Origin: Streptomyces sp. CB02959
GTDB taxonomy: Bacteria > Actinomycetota > Actinomycetes > Streptomycetales > Streptomycetaceae
Reading direction: 5' to 3'
Length of the DNA: 64,000 nt
Assembly: GCF_002803155.1 (NCBI RefSeq)
Contig: NZ_NNBP01000026.1
Location: forward strand, 47,937-111,936
The notes under the pieces: model-generated
What the model was told of the DNA's origin: nothing
Database searches by the model: none
The model's input: the letters and a program-made list of their open reading frames with translations, nothing else
Made by a program: the position numbers and the translations under genes
Shown: positions 28,286 through 36,545 of the stretch, one piece after another
Position numbering within the stretch: position 1 is the stretch's first letter
How the letters are laid out: each line of letters begins with the position of its first letter

Positions 28286-29275
28286 TTACGAAGCCACCTC
28301 GGCCTTGTCGGCGGGCTGGGCCGCGGCCACCGGCGGAATCTTCCGGGTGCGCTGGATGGCCAACAGCACGCCACCGATGAGCAGTACGATTCCGAACAGC
28401 TCCAACAGCGGTGGCATACGGCGATACCACGCGAAGACGTAGATCAATCCAGAAATCATCTGGACAACGGCAAGCTGTCCCGCGATGGAAATCGGCACCA
28501 ATCCTGAGGAACGGTTCCAGAGTACCGTTCCGACCCATGAGACGAGCACCCCGAGAACCACACTTCCGATAATTACGGGAAGGAGGCTCGATCCGTCGAT
28601 GTGCATTCCGCCGGAGACGCCGGCGATCGGCAGGGCGACCAGTGAAAGCTCCAGCGCGCACAGACCCATGAGCGTGGACCAGTTGGCCGACGAGATCTCC
28701 GGGTGCCTCCTGAGGAAACTGGCATTGGCCACCGCGTACCAGGTCCACAGGCCGAGCGCCACCAGCGTCGACGCGATACCCATCACCCACGTCATTCCGG
28801 AGTGACCGCTGAAGGCGGTTCCCCAGTCGACCTCCTTGAGGTTGACCAGGACCAGACCGACCGTGATGAATCCGAGCGGAAGCAGCAGCCGCGAGAACGG
28901 AAACTCCTTGCGGACCCAGTTGCCGGTCAGCGCAACGGTCACCGGCAGCGTTCCGATGATCACCGTCGAGATGGGCGACCCTGCGTGCGTGATCCCTTGC
29001 ACCAGAAAGAAGTAGTAGCCCACGTGACCGGCGAATGCGAACGCCAGGGCCGTAAGCCATATCCGCCGGTCCAAGCCGCGCATCGCAGCGCCGCGGGTGA
29101 ATATCACGACACCGACCGACACCACTCCGAAGCAGAGGTACCGGCCCAGCGCGACGGCGACGGAATCCGAGGTGGGGAGCAGCACCGGGATCAGAAATGC
29201 CAGACCCCAGAGCAGGTTGGCGCTGATGCCGCACAGCACCCCGATGACGAGTGACGGAGCTTTAGTCATACGCAT
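28286..29275 (-). CDS. EamA/DMT-family transporter
   Basis: A protein of about 329 residues with ten hydrophobic helices in two five-helix EamA repeats, the first opening GVLCGISANLLWGLAFLIPV and the second ending FGIVLLIGGVLLAIQRTRK. DMT proteins usually export amino acids or metabolites. It lies 37 bp behind the FAD oxidoreductase gene in the cluster and is a candidate exporter of the final product or an intermediate. ATG starts at 29275 and 29269 are both possible. The ribosome-binding site is weak, so translational coupling is likely. Confidence 0.82.
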   Translation of the reverse strand: MRMTKAPSLVIGVLCGISANLLWGLAFLIPVLLPTSDSVAVALGRYLCFGVVSVGVVIFTRGAAMRGLDRRIWLTALAFAFAGHVGYYFFLVQGITHAGSPISTVIIGTLPVTVALTGNWVRKEFPFSRLLLPLGFITVGLVLVNLKEVDWGTAFSGHSGMTWVMGIASTLVALGLWTWYAVANASFLRRHPEISSANWSTLMGLCALELSLVALPIAGVSGGMHIDGSSLLPVIIGSVVLGVLVSWVGTVLWNRSSGLVPISIAGQLAVVQMISGLIYVFAWYRRMPPLLELFGIVLLIGGVLLAIQRTRKIPPVAAAQPADKAEVAS

Positions 29276-29312
29276 ATCACAGTTTCTTGAATCTACGGGC
29301 CTATGGGTCGGG

Positions 29313-30566
29313 CTAGCGTTTGAGACCAGCGGCACCCCGGGACATCAGCGCGCGCATGAGGTCCCGCTGGAACTCTCCCGGCATCAGCATGCGACCAGTG
29401 AGGGCCAGATATTTCTGGCTCAGTTCCTGATTGCCGCTGATAGCCTGGAACATCCTCCGCCGGGACGCCTCGTTCTTGTCGACGAGAGAGTCCCCGCAAA
29501 TACCCTCGGCATGCGGGAGGATGACGTCTTCGAACCGCTTCTGATACTCGGCCAATCCGTCTCCGAGATCGGTCTTGTCCAACGATCGGTCAGCGAACGA
29601 GCGGGCCAGCAGATCTGCCGACACCAATGCGAATCCGCAACCGACGCCGCTCATGGGGTCCAGCGACAGCGCCGCGTCCCCGACGAAGGGGATCGAGCCC
29701 GATACCGGCTGACGTATCTGGCTCGGATAGTCGCTGTAGCCCAGCAGGCCCGTCTCCGGGACCGCATCGGACATCGATGGTGCGTCCGGCAGGCCGTCGA
29801 AGTAGTTCAGGAACTCCTGGAGCCGGCCGTCCGCGCCCTGCCACCCCTCCACCCGCGCCTTGTCCGCGAAGAGGACGAGCTGGGTCCTGCCTTCGACGAG
29901 CGGATAGACGCAGGCCAGGTCCCGCTCGTTCATGATGAAGACCGAGCGGTTGTCCGGCCGGGTCTTGATCCCGGAGAAATAGCCGAAGAGGGCAGCGCGC
30001 TCGTTCGGATGGGATTCGGTCGCGTTGCCGAGCTCCTTGGCCAGCCGCGAACGGCGCCCGTCCGCGGCCACCACCAGACGGGCCCGGAAGCGCTGGGATC
30101 CGGTCCCGTTGCTCGTGTCGAGAATCCAGCCGGAGTCGTCCTCCTCGATTCTCTCCACGGTGGTGGCGTCGAGGTACTGGACGCCCTGCGCCCGCACGCC
30201 CGCCCGCAGTGCGGGGTCGAGCACCCGCCGTTCGAGATTGAGCGCGTAGGAGTCCGGCGGCCCGGGGACATAGCCGCCGGGGCCCTCGACCACTCCCCCG
30301 GGCGTCACGAAGACGGCCTTGGTGAGCACGGACGAGTCAGGCTCGTAGAGGTGGGACAGCCCGAGCTCGGCCAGTATCGGCACAGAGTGCGGCTGAATGA
30401 AGTGGGTGCAGAGCCGCTTGTGGGACTGGTCGTTCATCGCCTTCTTGTCGAAGACCGCGACCCGGTATCCCATCTGGCTGAAGCGGATTGCGGTGGCGCA
30501 GCCGGCGATGCTGCCGCCCACCACCGCGACATCCAACTGCGACTGGTCGAACTTCTGAGTGCTCAC
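29313..30566 (-). CDS. FAD-dependent oxidoreductase (group A monooxygenase / geranylgeranyl-reductase-like)
   Basis: The GTG at 30566 gives 417 residues. It has the FAD motif VAVVGGSIAGCATAIRFSQMG at the N-terminus, VVAADGRRSRLA near residue 165 (DG motif) and the second FAD motif IPFVGDAALSLDPMSGVGCG near 290. This is the p-hydroxybenzoate-hydroxylase fold. It follows the carrier-protein/rhodanese gene by 46 bp. In azaserine biosynthesis a flavoprotein oxidises carrier-bound hydrazinoacetate to a hydrazone, and this enzyme could do such a step here. That role is inferred from neighbours, not from active-site residues. Confidence 0.82.
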   Translation of the reverse strand: MSTQKFDQSQLDVAVVGGSIAGCATAIRFSQMGYRVAVFDKKAMNDQSHKRLCTHFIQPHSVPILAELGLSHLYEPDSSVLTKAVFVTPGGVVEGPGGYVPGPPDSYALNLERRVLDPALRAGVRAQGVQYLDATTVERIEEDDSGWILDTSNGTGSQRFRARLVVAADGRRSRLAKELGNATESHPNERAALFGYFSGIKTRPDNRSVFIMNERDLACVYPLVEGRTQLVLFADKARVEGWQGADGRLQEFLNYFDGLPDAPSMSDAVPETGLLGYSDYPSQIRQPVSGSIPFVGDAALSLDPMSGVGCGFALVSADLLARSFADRSLDKTDLGDGLAEYQKRFEDVILPHAEGICGDSLVDKNEASRRRMFQAISGNQELSQKYLALTGRMLMPGEFQRDLMRALMSRGAAGLKR

Positions 30567-30612
30567 AGGTCGACTACCATCTCTCTGCTCGGGCTGACGC
30601 TGTCCCTGCTGC

Positions 30613-31305
30613 CTAGCCGGCGCATCCGCAGTCGACGTGGACAGGGGCCTCGCATTGGGACGCCAGTCCCTCGATGGCATGGCCGTCCCGCTTCCACCAA
30701 TCCAGACCGCCGATCAGCTCCTTGACCCGGAAGCCCGAGGTCGCCAGTTTGATCGCCGTCTTGGTGGAGGCGTTGCAGCCGATGCCATCGCAGTAGGCGA
30801 CGTACAGCGGCGTTTTGGAGAGACCGGCCAGCGACTCCTGGGAGATCGAGCGATGCGGAATGCTGATCGCGCCGGGAATATGCGCGAGCTCATACGACTC
30901 GGTGCTCCGGCCGTCGACGACGACCAGGTCCTGGCCTTCTTCGAGAGCCGCCTTCAGGTCCGCGGAGTCGATCTCGTAGGCCAGCTTCTCCTGGTAGTAG
31001 TCCAACTGCGAGCGCTGTTCTCGGGACATGTCACTCTCACTTGAGGTCGAGTCTTCGACTTCCATGAACCGGTCGGCAATGGCGAAAAGGTCACCGAGGC
31101 TGCTCGGAGTGACCAGGGAGTCCGCGTGCTCTCCCATGTCGACGCCGCAGTCTTCCAGGAGCGTGACCAGGACACTGATGGTCAACAGGGAGTCCAGGCC
31201 AAGGGTGTTGAGTGTCGTGTCGTCGGGCAGCGGGTCGAGGTCCACCGGCTTGCCCAGTGCCGCCTCCAGATATTCGGCGACCTTATCCTTCACCGCTACA
31301 GACAT
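30613..31305 (-). CDS. Acyl carrier protein fused to a rhodanese domain
   Basis: This 230-residue protein has an N-terminal carrier domain of about 80 residues with the phosphopantetheine serine in LGLDSLL (Ser39), a linker of roughly 25 residues rich in Ser/Glu, and a C-terminal rhodanese domain. The rhodanese part has VVVDGRSTESYELAHIPGAI and the active-site loop YCDGIGC, with catalytic candidate Cys172 and a second Cys177. The tail has three more cysteines (217, 226, 228). The carrier would hold an activated acid as a thioester. A rhodanese on the same chain suggests sulfur transfer or redox at the carrier-bound group. Start overlaps the preceding gene by 10 bp. Confidence 0.88.
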   Translation of the reverse strand: MSVAVKDKVAEYLEAALGKPVDLDPLPDDTTLNTLGLDSLLTISVLVTLLEDCGVDMGEHADSLVTPSSLGDLFAIADRFMEVEDSTSSESDMSREQRSQLDYYQEKLAYEIDSADLKAALEEGQDLVVVDGRSTESYELAHIPGAISIPHRSISQESLAGLSKTPLYVAYCDGIGCNASTKTAIKLATSGFRVKELIGGLDWWKRDGHAIEGLASQCEAPVHVDCGCAG

Positions 31306-32939
31306 GGCTCCACCTTCTCAATAGGCTCGACGGCGCCATCGGCCGACCGTGCGAAATAGTTGGAGTTCGACTGCTGAGCTGCTGCCGCGAGCCGTTGAAC
31401 CAACTGACGCTCATCGGCCTCGGCGGTCGATGCGGCTGATACCGCGGGCGACCAGGCGAACAGGGTCGGACGCATATAGCCGGGCAGCAGACCGCCCAGG
31501 TGCGCCTCCACGTCGGCCACCACCCGTTGCGCCTCCGACGTGACGACGAGAGCGACCACGTCGCGCTGGTTGCGTTGGACCACGGCCACCAGCGCCCGGT
31601 CGACGCCGGGACAGCTCAGGGCGGCCCGGCGGATCTCACTCAGGTGGGTACGGCGGCCCGCCAACCACCTGATCTCACCGTCGTCGTGACGGTGGAACAC
31701 GATGTTGCCGTCGTCCGCGTAGCTGCAGATGTCCCCGGTCCGGAAGTAGGGCGTCCCGTCCACATCGACGACGAGACGGGCGGTCTCCCCGGGATCGTCG
31801 AAGTAGCCGCGCATCACCTGCGCGCCGCCGACCCAGAGTTCCCCCTGCGCACCGGGCTGATGGAGTTCGACCCCATCCTTCATGATCTTCGCGTCCATGC
31901 CCCGCAGCGGTCGCCCGATGGGGTACGCGGCCCCGCCCTCCGCGGCCTCGTCCTCGATCTCGTAGGTCAGGCAGAAGATCGTGGCCTCGGGCGGGCCGAA
32001 GGCGTGCACGACGCGGGTCTCCGGCAGTTGCTGTTTCCAGATGCGCATGACGGCGGGGTCGCAGACCTGGGCCCCCGTCATCACCGTCTCCACGCCGGGC
32101 AGCTTGGCCCGGGTGATCTGACGTCCGTCCCCGGTGATCATGGCCAGGAGCATCGAGACCGCGATCAGATGCGTGATCCGCTCACGGCCGAGTACGGAAC
32201 GCATGATGGCGCCGGCGGGCAGATTCCGGAATTGATAGACGAAGGCTCCCAGCGACAAGGGGAGCAGCGTGTCCTCGAACGACACATCGACATGAAAGGG
32301 AGAAAGGCTCAGAACGCGGGACTCCGCCGTGAAGCGGAGCACCTGGTTGTGATTGCCGAAATAGGCGAGGAGGCCGGCGGCGCTGTTCTCGACGCCTTGC
32401 GGCTCACCGGTCGAGCCGGAGGCAAAAATGATGTACACGGCCTGGTCCGGCCGATGGGGCACGGTGGAATGCGTCGCCGGCCCGGAAAGGACCGCGTCCA
32501 GCTGCTTCTTGCCCAGCCAGCGGTCGGTGGGAACGATCGGATCCCGGTCGTCCAACGCGATCACGGCCACCGGCTCCAGGCGCGTGAGCAGTCCGCGCAG
32601 CCGGTCCACCGGTTCGGAGGCGTCGAGTGGGGCGTAGACCGCTCCGCACTTCCAGACGCCGAGCGCGATCATCGGCATGACCGCGCGCTTCTCGGCCAGG
32701 ATCGCCACGCGATCCCCCGCGCCGACCCCCTGCTCGGTCAGCCGGGCCGCAACGGCCTGCGCGCCCTGTTCGAGCTGGGCGAACGTGTAGCTGACATCCC
32801 CGTCGTTGATCGCCGTGCGGTCCGGCCACTTGCGGGCCGGAGCCACCAGCAGATCACCGAGCGCGGGCGCCGGATTGTTCTCGTCGGCAGGATCGATCGA
32901 CCACGGTGGTAATGCTAACGACTCGGCTTGGAATGCCAC
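31296..32939 (-). CDS. Adenylation-domain paralogue with degenerate catalytic motifs
   Basis: The GTG at 32939, 6 nt after AGGA, gives 547 residues aligned throughout with the adenylation enzyme encoded at 33950-35602. Key motifs are changed: A3 reads ASGSTGEPQGV (Lys to Gln181), A5 reads FGPPEAT (Thr to Pro), A8 loses its first Arg, and the A10 catalytic lysine is Glu507 (STAEADE where the paralogue has STGKTDE). The binding-pocket Asp218 is kept. Without the A10 lysine, adenylation should be severely impaired. It may be a structural partner of the active enzyme, a carrier chaperone or a transferase. It overlaps the carrier gene, implying close cooperation. Confidence 0.88.
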   Translation of the reverse strand: MAFQAESLALPPWSIDPADENNPAPALGDLLVAPARKWPDRTAINDGDVSYTFAQLEQGAQAVAARLTEQGVGAGDRVAILAEKRAVMPMIALGVWKCGAVYAPLDASEPVDRLRGLLTRLEPVAVIALDDRDPIVPTDRWLGKKQLDAVLSGPATHSTVPHRPDQAVYIIFASGSTGEPQGVENSAAGLLAYFGNHNQVLRFTAESRVLSLSPFHVDVSFEDTLLPLSLGAFVYQFRNLPAGAIMRSVLGRERITHLIAVSMLLAMITGDGRQITRAKLPGVETVMTGAQVCDPAVMRIWKQQLPETRVVHAFGPPEATIFCLTYEIEDEAAEGGAAYPIGRPLRGMDAKIMKDGVELHQPGAQGELWVGGAQVMRGYFDDPGETARLVVDVDGTPYFRTGDICSYADDGNIVFHRHDDGEIRWLAGRRTHLSEIRRAALSCPGVDRALVAVVQRNQRDVVALVVTSEAQRVVADVEAHLGGLLPGYMRPTLFAWSPAVSAASTAEADERQLVQRLAAAAQQSNSNYFARSADGAVEPIEKVEPCL

Positions 32940-32976
32940 TCTCAATCCTGCCCTTCCGTCCGCATTTCTCGCATAA

Positions 32977-33006
32977 ATGCTAATGACCGGCGATATCGGC
33001 CGTCAA
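32977..33006 (-). promoter_or_regulatory. Internal promoter before the degenerate adenylation gene
   Basis: On the minus strand TTGACG (33006-33001) and TAGCAT (32982-32977) are 18 bp apart in an AT-rich 88-bp gap. This close match to the vegetative consensus would start a transcript about 30 nt before the GTG at 32939. It would let the lower part of the cluster (carrier, FAD enzyme, transporter and perhaps beyond) be expressed independently of the upper four genes. Confidence 0.6.
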
Positions 33007-33045
33007 GTAAATTGATAACCACGGTGCCGTGAATTCGATGGGCGG

Positions 33046-33957
33046 CTAAACATGTGTTTCATCGACATGAAATGCGGCCTCGGCGATCTCGGCCACGGCA
33101 CTCCTGGCGGAATCCAGCTTCCCGGCGTACAGGCAGAAGTCGTGCGGCAGATCCGGGAAGTGCTGATGCCGCAATCCGACCGACCGGTCGGCCAACTGCC
33201 CCGCCCAGGCGAGCCCTTCGTCGCGGAGCACGTCGCAGCCGGTCGTCACGATCGAGCAGGCCGGCAGCCGGGCCAGATCCCTCTCCGTCAGGGCGAACGG
33301 ATCGAAGGCGCGCCCCGAGAAGAAAGGTTTCAGTACCGACTTGAACAGCCGCATGCTGCCGCTGTCGAGGAAGTAGCCCTCGCCGAACGCCCGGTAGGAC
33401 TCGCGCTCCGCCCCGAGGTCGAGGACCGGGTAGATCAGCACGATGCGGGAGAAGACGTCGGGCAGGACGCGCAGGCCGAGGTAGAGCGCGAGCAGTCCGC
33501 CGACGCTGTCGCCGGCGATGACGAGCTGACGGTCCCCCAACGTGCGGCATCGTGCCGCGATGTGTCCCGACAGCCGCTCCACCGACTGCTCGACGGTGTG
33601 CTCCGGCGCCTTCAGATAGTCGAACGCCTCAACGGGCGCGCGCAGGGCGCCCGCCAGCGTCCGCAGGAAGGGCTGGAAGACGGCCGTCGAGTAGTAGACC
33701 ATCCCGCCGCCGTGGACATACAGGACGTAGGGGCTGTCCGCGGCCTCCTGCGCCGGCCGGACGACCACCGAGTGCTCGCCCTCTTCGACCGACGCGCCGT
33801 CGTCCGGATCGACCACGCTTCCGAAGCGCGAGATCCAGCGCTCGGCGTTCACCCGGTCGTCCGCGAGCGAGCCGGTGGACGCCTTCACCGCCATGATCTT
33901 CCTGGCGGCGGCCAGGCGGCCGAACTCGACGTTCAGGGTCCCGGCCGGGTCAGGCAT
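33046..33957 (-). CDS. Alpha/beta-hydrolase, hormone-sensitive-lipase (acetyl-hydrolase) family
   Basis: A 303-residue HSL-family hydrolase with the oxyanion-hole motif YVHGGGMVYY (near residue 86), nucleophile elbow GDSVGG (near 150), the acid in TGCDVLRDEG and the histidine in LPHDFCLY. Start overlaps the adenylation gene stop by 8 bp. Members cleave small esters or amides. In this cluster it could remove a protecting acyl group put on by one of the GNATs, or release or condense a carrier-bound acid. Neither can be chosen from sequence. Confidence 0.85.
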   Translation of the reverse strand: MPDPAGTLNVEFGRLAAARKIMAVKASTGSLADDRVNAERWISRFGSVVDPDDGASVEEGEHSVVVRPAQEAADSPYVLYVHGGGMVYYSTAVFQPFLRTLAGALRAPVEAFDYLKAPEHTVEQSVERLSGHIAARCRTLGDRQLVIAGDSVGGLLALYLGLRVLPDVFSRIVLIYPVLDLGAERESYRAFGEGYFLDSGSMRLFKSVLKPFFSGRAFDPFALTERDLARLPACSIVTTGCDVLRDEGLAWAGQLADRSVGLRHQHFPDLPHDFCLYAGKLDSARSAVAEIAEAAFHVDETHV

Positions 33958-35602
33958 CGCCGTCCCCGTCGATGGGCCGGACGTCCCCACCTGGCGAGAG
34001 CGCGAAGTGGGTCGCCGTCGACCCCTCGGCCGCCTCGGCGAGCCGCCGCATCAGCCGGTTCTCGTCCGTCTTGCCCGTCGAGGACACCGTGAGCTCGGGC
34101 GACCAGGCGACGAGCGCCGGGCGCATGTACTCGGGCAGCAGGTCCACCAGGCGCTTCTCGACGTCCGTCACCACCGACCGGTCCGGCGCCATCACCACGA
34201 GGGCGATCACGTCGTGGCCGTTGCGCGGGACCAGCGCGACGGCCGCCCGCTCGACGCCCGGGGAGCCCAGCACGATCTGCCGGATCTCGCCCAGGTGGAT
34301 CCGGCGGCCGGCCAGCTTCACCTCGTCGTCGTTCCGGCCGTGGAACACGATGTTGCCGTCCTGGTCATAGCTGCACATGTCGCCCGTGCGGTAGTAGCGG
34401 ACGCCGTCCACCTCGACCACACGGCGGGCGGTCTCCTCCACTTGGTCGAAGTAGCCGCTCATCACCTGCTCGCCGCCGATCCACAACTCGCCGGCCCGAC
34501 CCTGCTCGTGGACCTCGGCCCCGTCGTCCACGATCCGCGCCGCCACCCCGCGCAGCGGCCGGCCGATCGGGTACGAGCTCATCCGCTCCGCGTCGGCCCG
34601 CTCGATCTCGTGGGTGACGCAGACGATCGTCGCCTCGGTCGGCCCGTAGGCGTTGATGACGCGCACCTCGGGGAGGCCGGTCTTCCAGACGTTGATCACA
34701 CCGGGGTCGCAGACCTCCGCGCCCGTCATCACCATCTGCAGGCAGGGGAAGTTCTCCCGGGTGACGTGCCGCCCGTCCTCAGTGATCATGGTCAGGAGCG
34801 TGGACACCGCGATCACATGGGTGATCCGCTCGCGCTTGAGGATCGCGCGCATGATGGCGCCGGCATGGACGCCGCGGAACTGGTAGACGAACGCGCCCAG
34901 CGACAGGGGCAGCAGCGTGTCCTCGATCGACACGTCGAAGTGGAACGGGGACAGACTGAAGACCCGTGACTCCGGCGTGAACCGGAGCACCTCGTTGTGG
35001 TTCCCGAAGTACGCGACCAGGCTGGCGACGCTGATCTCGACGCCCTTCGGCTCTCCCGTCGACCCCGACGTGAAGATGATGTACGCCGTGTCCTCGGGCC
35101 GCTTCGCCACGGCCGGCCGGTCCGGGGCCGGCCGCGACAGGATCCCGTCGAGTTGCGTCCGGCCCACCCAGCGGACGTCGGCGACCGACGGCTCCCGGTC
35201 GTCCAGCGCGATCACGGCACTCGGCTGCAGGCGGCCGAGCAGGCTGCGCAGGCGGGGCACCGGCTGCGCGGCGTCGAGCGGGACATAGACGGCCCCGCAC
35301 TTCCAGATGCCGATGGCCAGGACGGGCATGAGCGCGCACTTCTCGGCCAGGATCGCGACCCGGTCGCCGCGGCCGACACCCTGCTCGCTCAACCAGGCCG
35401 CGAGCGCCCGGGCCTGCCCCTCCAGCTCGGCGAACGTGAGGCCGCCGCGTCCGTCGTGGAGCGCCGGGCGGTCCGGCCAGTTCGTCGCCGCCGCTCGGAC
35501 CAGGTCGCCGAGCTCGGGCGGCGGTAAGGCCCGGTCGGCGGAGTCCAGCGACCATGGAGGCAGCGCCGCGGGCGCTGCCATGGGTATAGAAGTCTCCGTC
35601 AC
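33950..35602 (-). CDS. Stand-alone adenylation enzyme (amino-acid-activating A domain)
   Basis: This 550-residue protein has all core adenylation motifs: A3 TSGSTGEPKGV (Lys186), A4 FHFDVS with pocket Asp223, A5 NAYGPTEAT (315-325), A7 YYRTGDM, A8 GRNDDEVKLAGRRIHLGEI and the A10 catalytic Lys511 in STGKTDE. It forms an acyl-AMP and transfers the acyl group to a carrier thiol. Asp223 matches the residue that usually grips the alpha-amino group in NRPS A domains, so an amino acid or the hydrazine of hydrazinoacetate is a plausible substrate. The GTG start overlaps the upstream GNAT stop (GTGA). Confidence 0.9.
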   Translation of the reverse strand: MTETSIPMAAPAALPPWSLDSADRALPPPELGDLVRAAATNWPDRPALHDGRGGLTFAELEGQARALAAWLSEQGVGRGDRVAILAEKCALMPVLAIGIWKCGAVYVPLDAAQPVPRLRSLLGRLQPSAVIALDDREPSVADVRWVGRTQLDGILSRPAPDRPAVAKRPEDTAYIIFTSGSTGEPKGVEISVASLVAYFGNHNEVLRFTPESRVFSLSPFHFDVSIEDTLLPLSLGAFVYQFRGVHAGAIMRAILKRERITHVIAVSTLLTMITEDGRHVTRENFPCLQMVMTGAEVCDPGVINVWKTGLPEVRVINAYGPTEATIVCVTHEIERADAERMSSYPIGRPLRGVAARIVDDGAEVHEQGRAGELWIGGEQVMSGYFDQVEETARRVVEVDGVRYYRTGDMCSYDQDGNIVFHGRNDDEVKLAGRRIHLGEIRQIVLGSPGVERAAVALVPRNGHDVIALVVMAPDRSVVTDVEKRLVDLLPEYMRPALVAWSPELTVSSTGKTDENRLMRRLAEAAEGSTATHFALSPGGDVRPIDGDGDA

Positions 35603-36072
35603 GAGACGCCCTGCCCCTCAACGTCGTAGTGGAAGCGAACCTTGGATTTGGCCGTGGCACCCATGCGCCCGTAGAAGCCGATGCCGAGCTCGTTGTCCGG
35701 AGGGGTCTGCCACTCGGCCCAGCCGCATCGATGCGCGACCGCGAACTCCCGCAGCCGCTCGAAGAACGTGCGGCCGAGCCCCCTCCCGCGATACGGCTCG
35801 CAGAGGTAGAGGCAGTCCATGTAGGCGAACGGTTCGGCGCCCCAGGTGGCGAAGTCGATGGTGACGGTCATGAAGCCGCAGGGCTCCCCGCCGTCCGTCG
35901 CGATCCAGCCGTACAGCGCCGGCCGCTCCGAGAAGAACGCCGAACGCCAGCGTTCGACTTGGCCGTTCTCGACGAACTCCGCCTTCTCGTACGCCGCGTG
36001 CTCGCGGCAGAGCGCCAGCAGCGCGTCCAAGTGGCTCGGCTCGATCGGCTGCACCTTGATGTCGCGGCTCAT
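35599..36072 (-). CDS. GNAT-family N-acyltransferase (second in cluster)
   Basis: From the ATG at 36072 (ATGA overlap with the upstream gene) this is a 157-residue GNAT protein. Motif A is CLYLCEPYRGRGLGRTFFERL and the family's end pattern is WQTPPDNELGIGFYGRMGA. It resembles polyamine/diamine or aminoglycoside-type GNATs more than ribosomal-protein acetyltransferases. Being second in the tightly overlapped upper operon, it probably acts on the assembled product or on an amine building block. Self-protection by acetylation, reversed by the esterase, is another option. Confidence 0.82.
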   Translation of the reverse strand: MSRDIKVQPIEPSHLDALLALCREHAAYEKAEFVENGQVERWRSAFFSERPALYGWIATDGGEPCGFMTVTIDFATWGAEPFAYMDCLYLCEPYRGRGLGRTFFERLREFAVAHRCGWAEWQTPPDNELGIGFYGRMGATAKSKVRFHYDVEGQGVS

Positions 36073-36545
36073 ACCCACCCCGAGAAGGTCGTGTCCAGGT
36101 ACGCGTCGAGCGAGGTCCGGTCCAACCGGCCTTGTGCCAGCACGGTGTTGACCCAGGCGTCGCGCTCGAACTTGATGACCTCCAGCTCCCAGACGCAGGC
36201 GATCAGGTCACGCTGGACAAGCGGGGTGACCGTACTGTTCCCCTCGGCGTCGACCGCCGAGCCGCGCACCCAGTGCTTGAGCATGTTGGCGTCGTACCAC
36301 TGGCTCACCAGCAGGTAGGTGCCTTCCGTCCCGTAGTGCAGGATCAGGAAGCCGACGGGGTGGTCCCCCTGTTGGAGGGGTTCGCTCAGCACCGAGGCGG
36401 CCTGCTGCCGCAGCCACTCCGGCTCCGGGAGGGTGGCGGAGCTGTCCGGCTCCGCGAACATCCCGTACACCTTCAGAGTCCGGCCGCACACATCCAGCGG
36501 CGGAAGCGCCTTGACCAGGCGCGGCGAGTACGTCAGCGGGTTCAC
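36069..36545 (-). CDS. Conserved-looking protein of unknown function, first gene of the cluster
   Basis: A 158-residue soluble protein, with no signal peptide or membrane segment, that I cannot assign. It has alternating strands and helices: VCGRTLKVYGMFAEPDS near the start, GFLILHYGTEGTYLLVSQWY in the middle and RDLIACVWELEVIKFERDAWV near the end, suggesting a compact alpha/beta barrel with a tryptophan-rich surface. It starts with GTG at 36545. Its stop overlaps the GNAT start by 4 bp, so it is firmly part of the operon and, as the first gene, probably functionally important. Confidence 0.65.
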   Translation of the reverse strand: MNPLTYSPRLVKALPPLDVCGRTLKVYGMFAEPDSSATLPEPEWLRQQAASVLSEPLQQGDHPVGFLILHYGTEGTYLLVSQWYDANMLKHWVRGSAVDAEGNSTVTPLVQRDLIACVWELEVIKFERDAWVNTVLAQGRLDRTSLDAYLDTTFSGWV

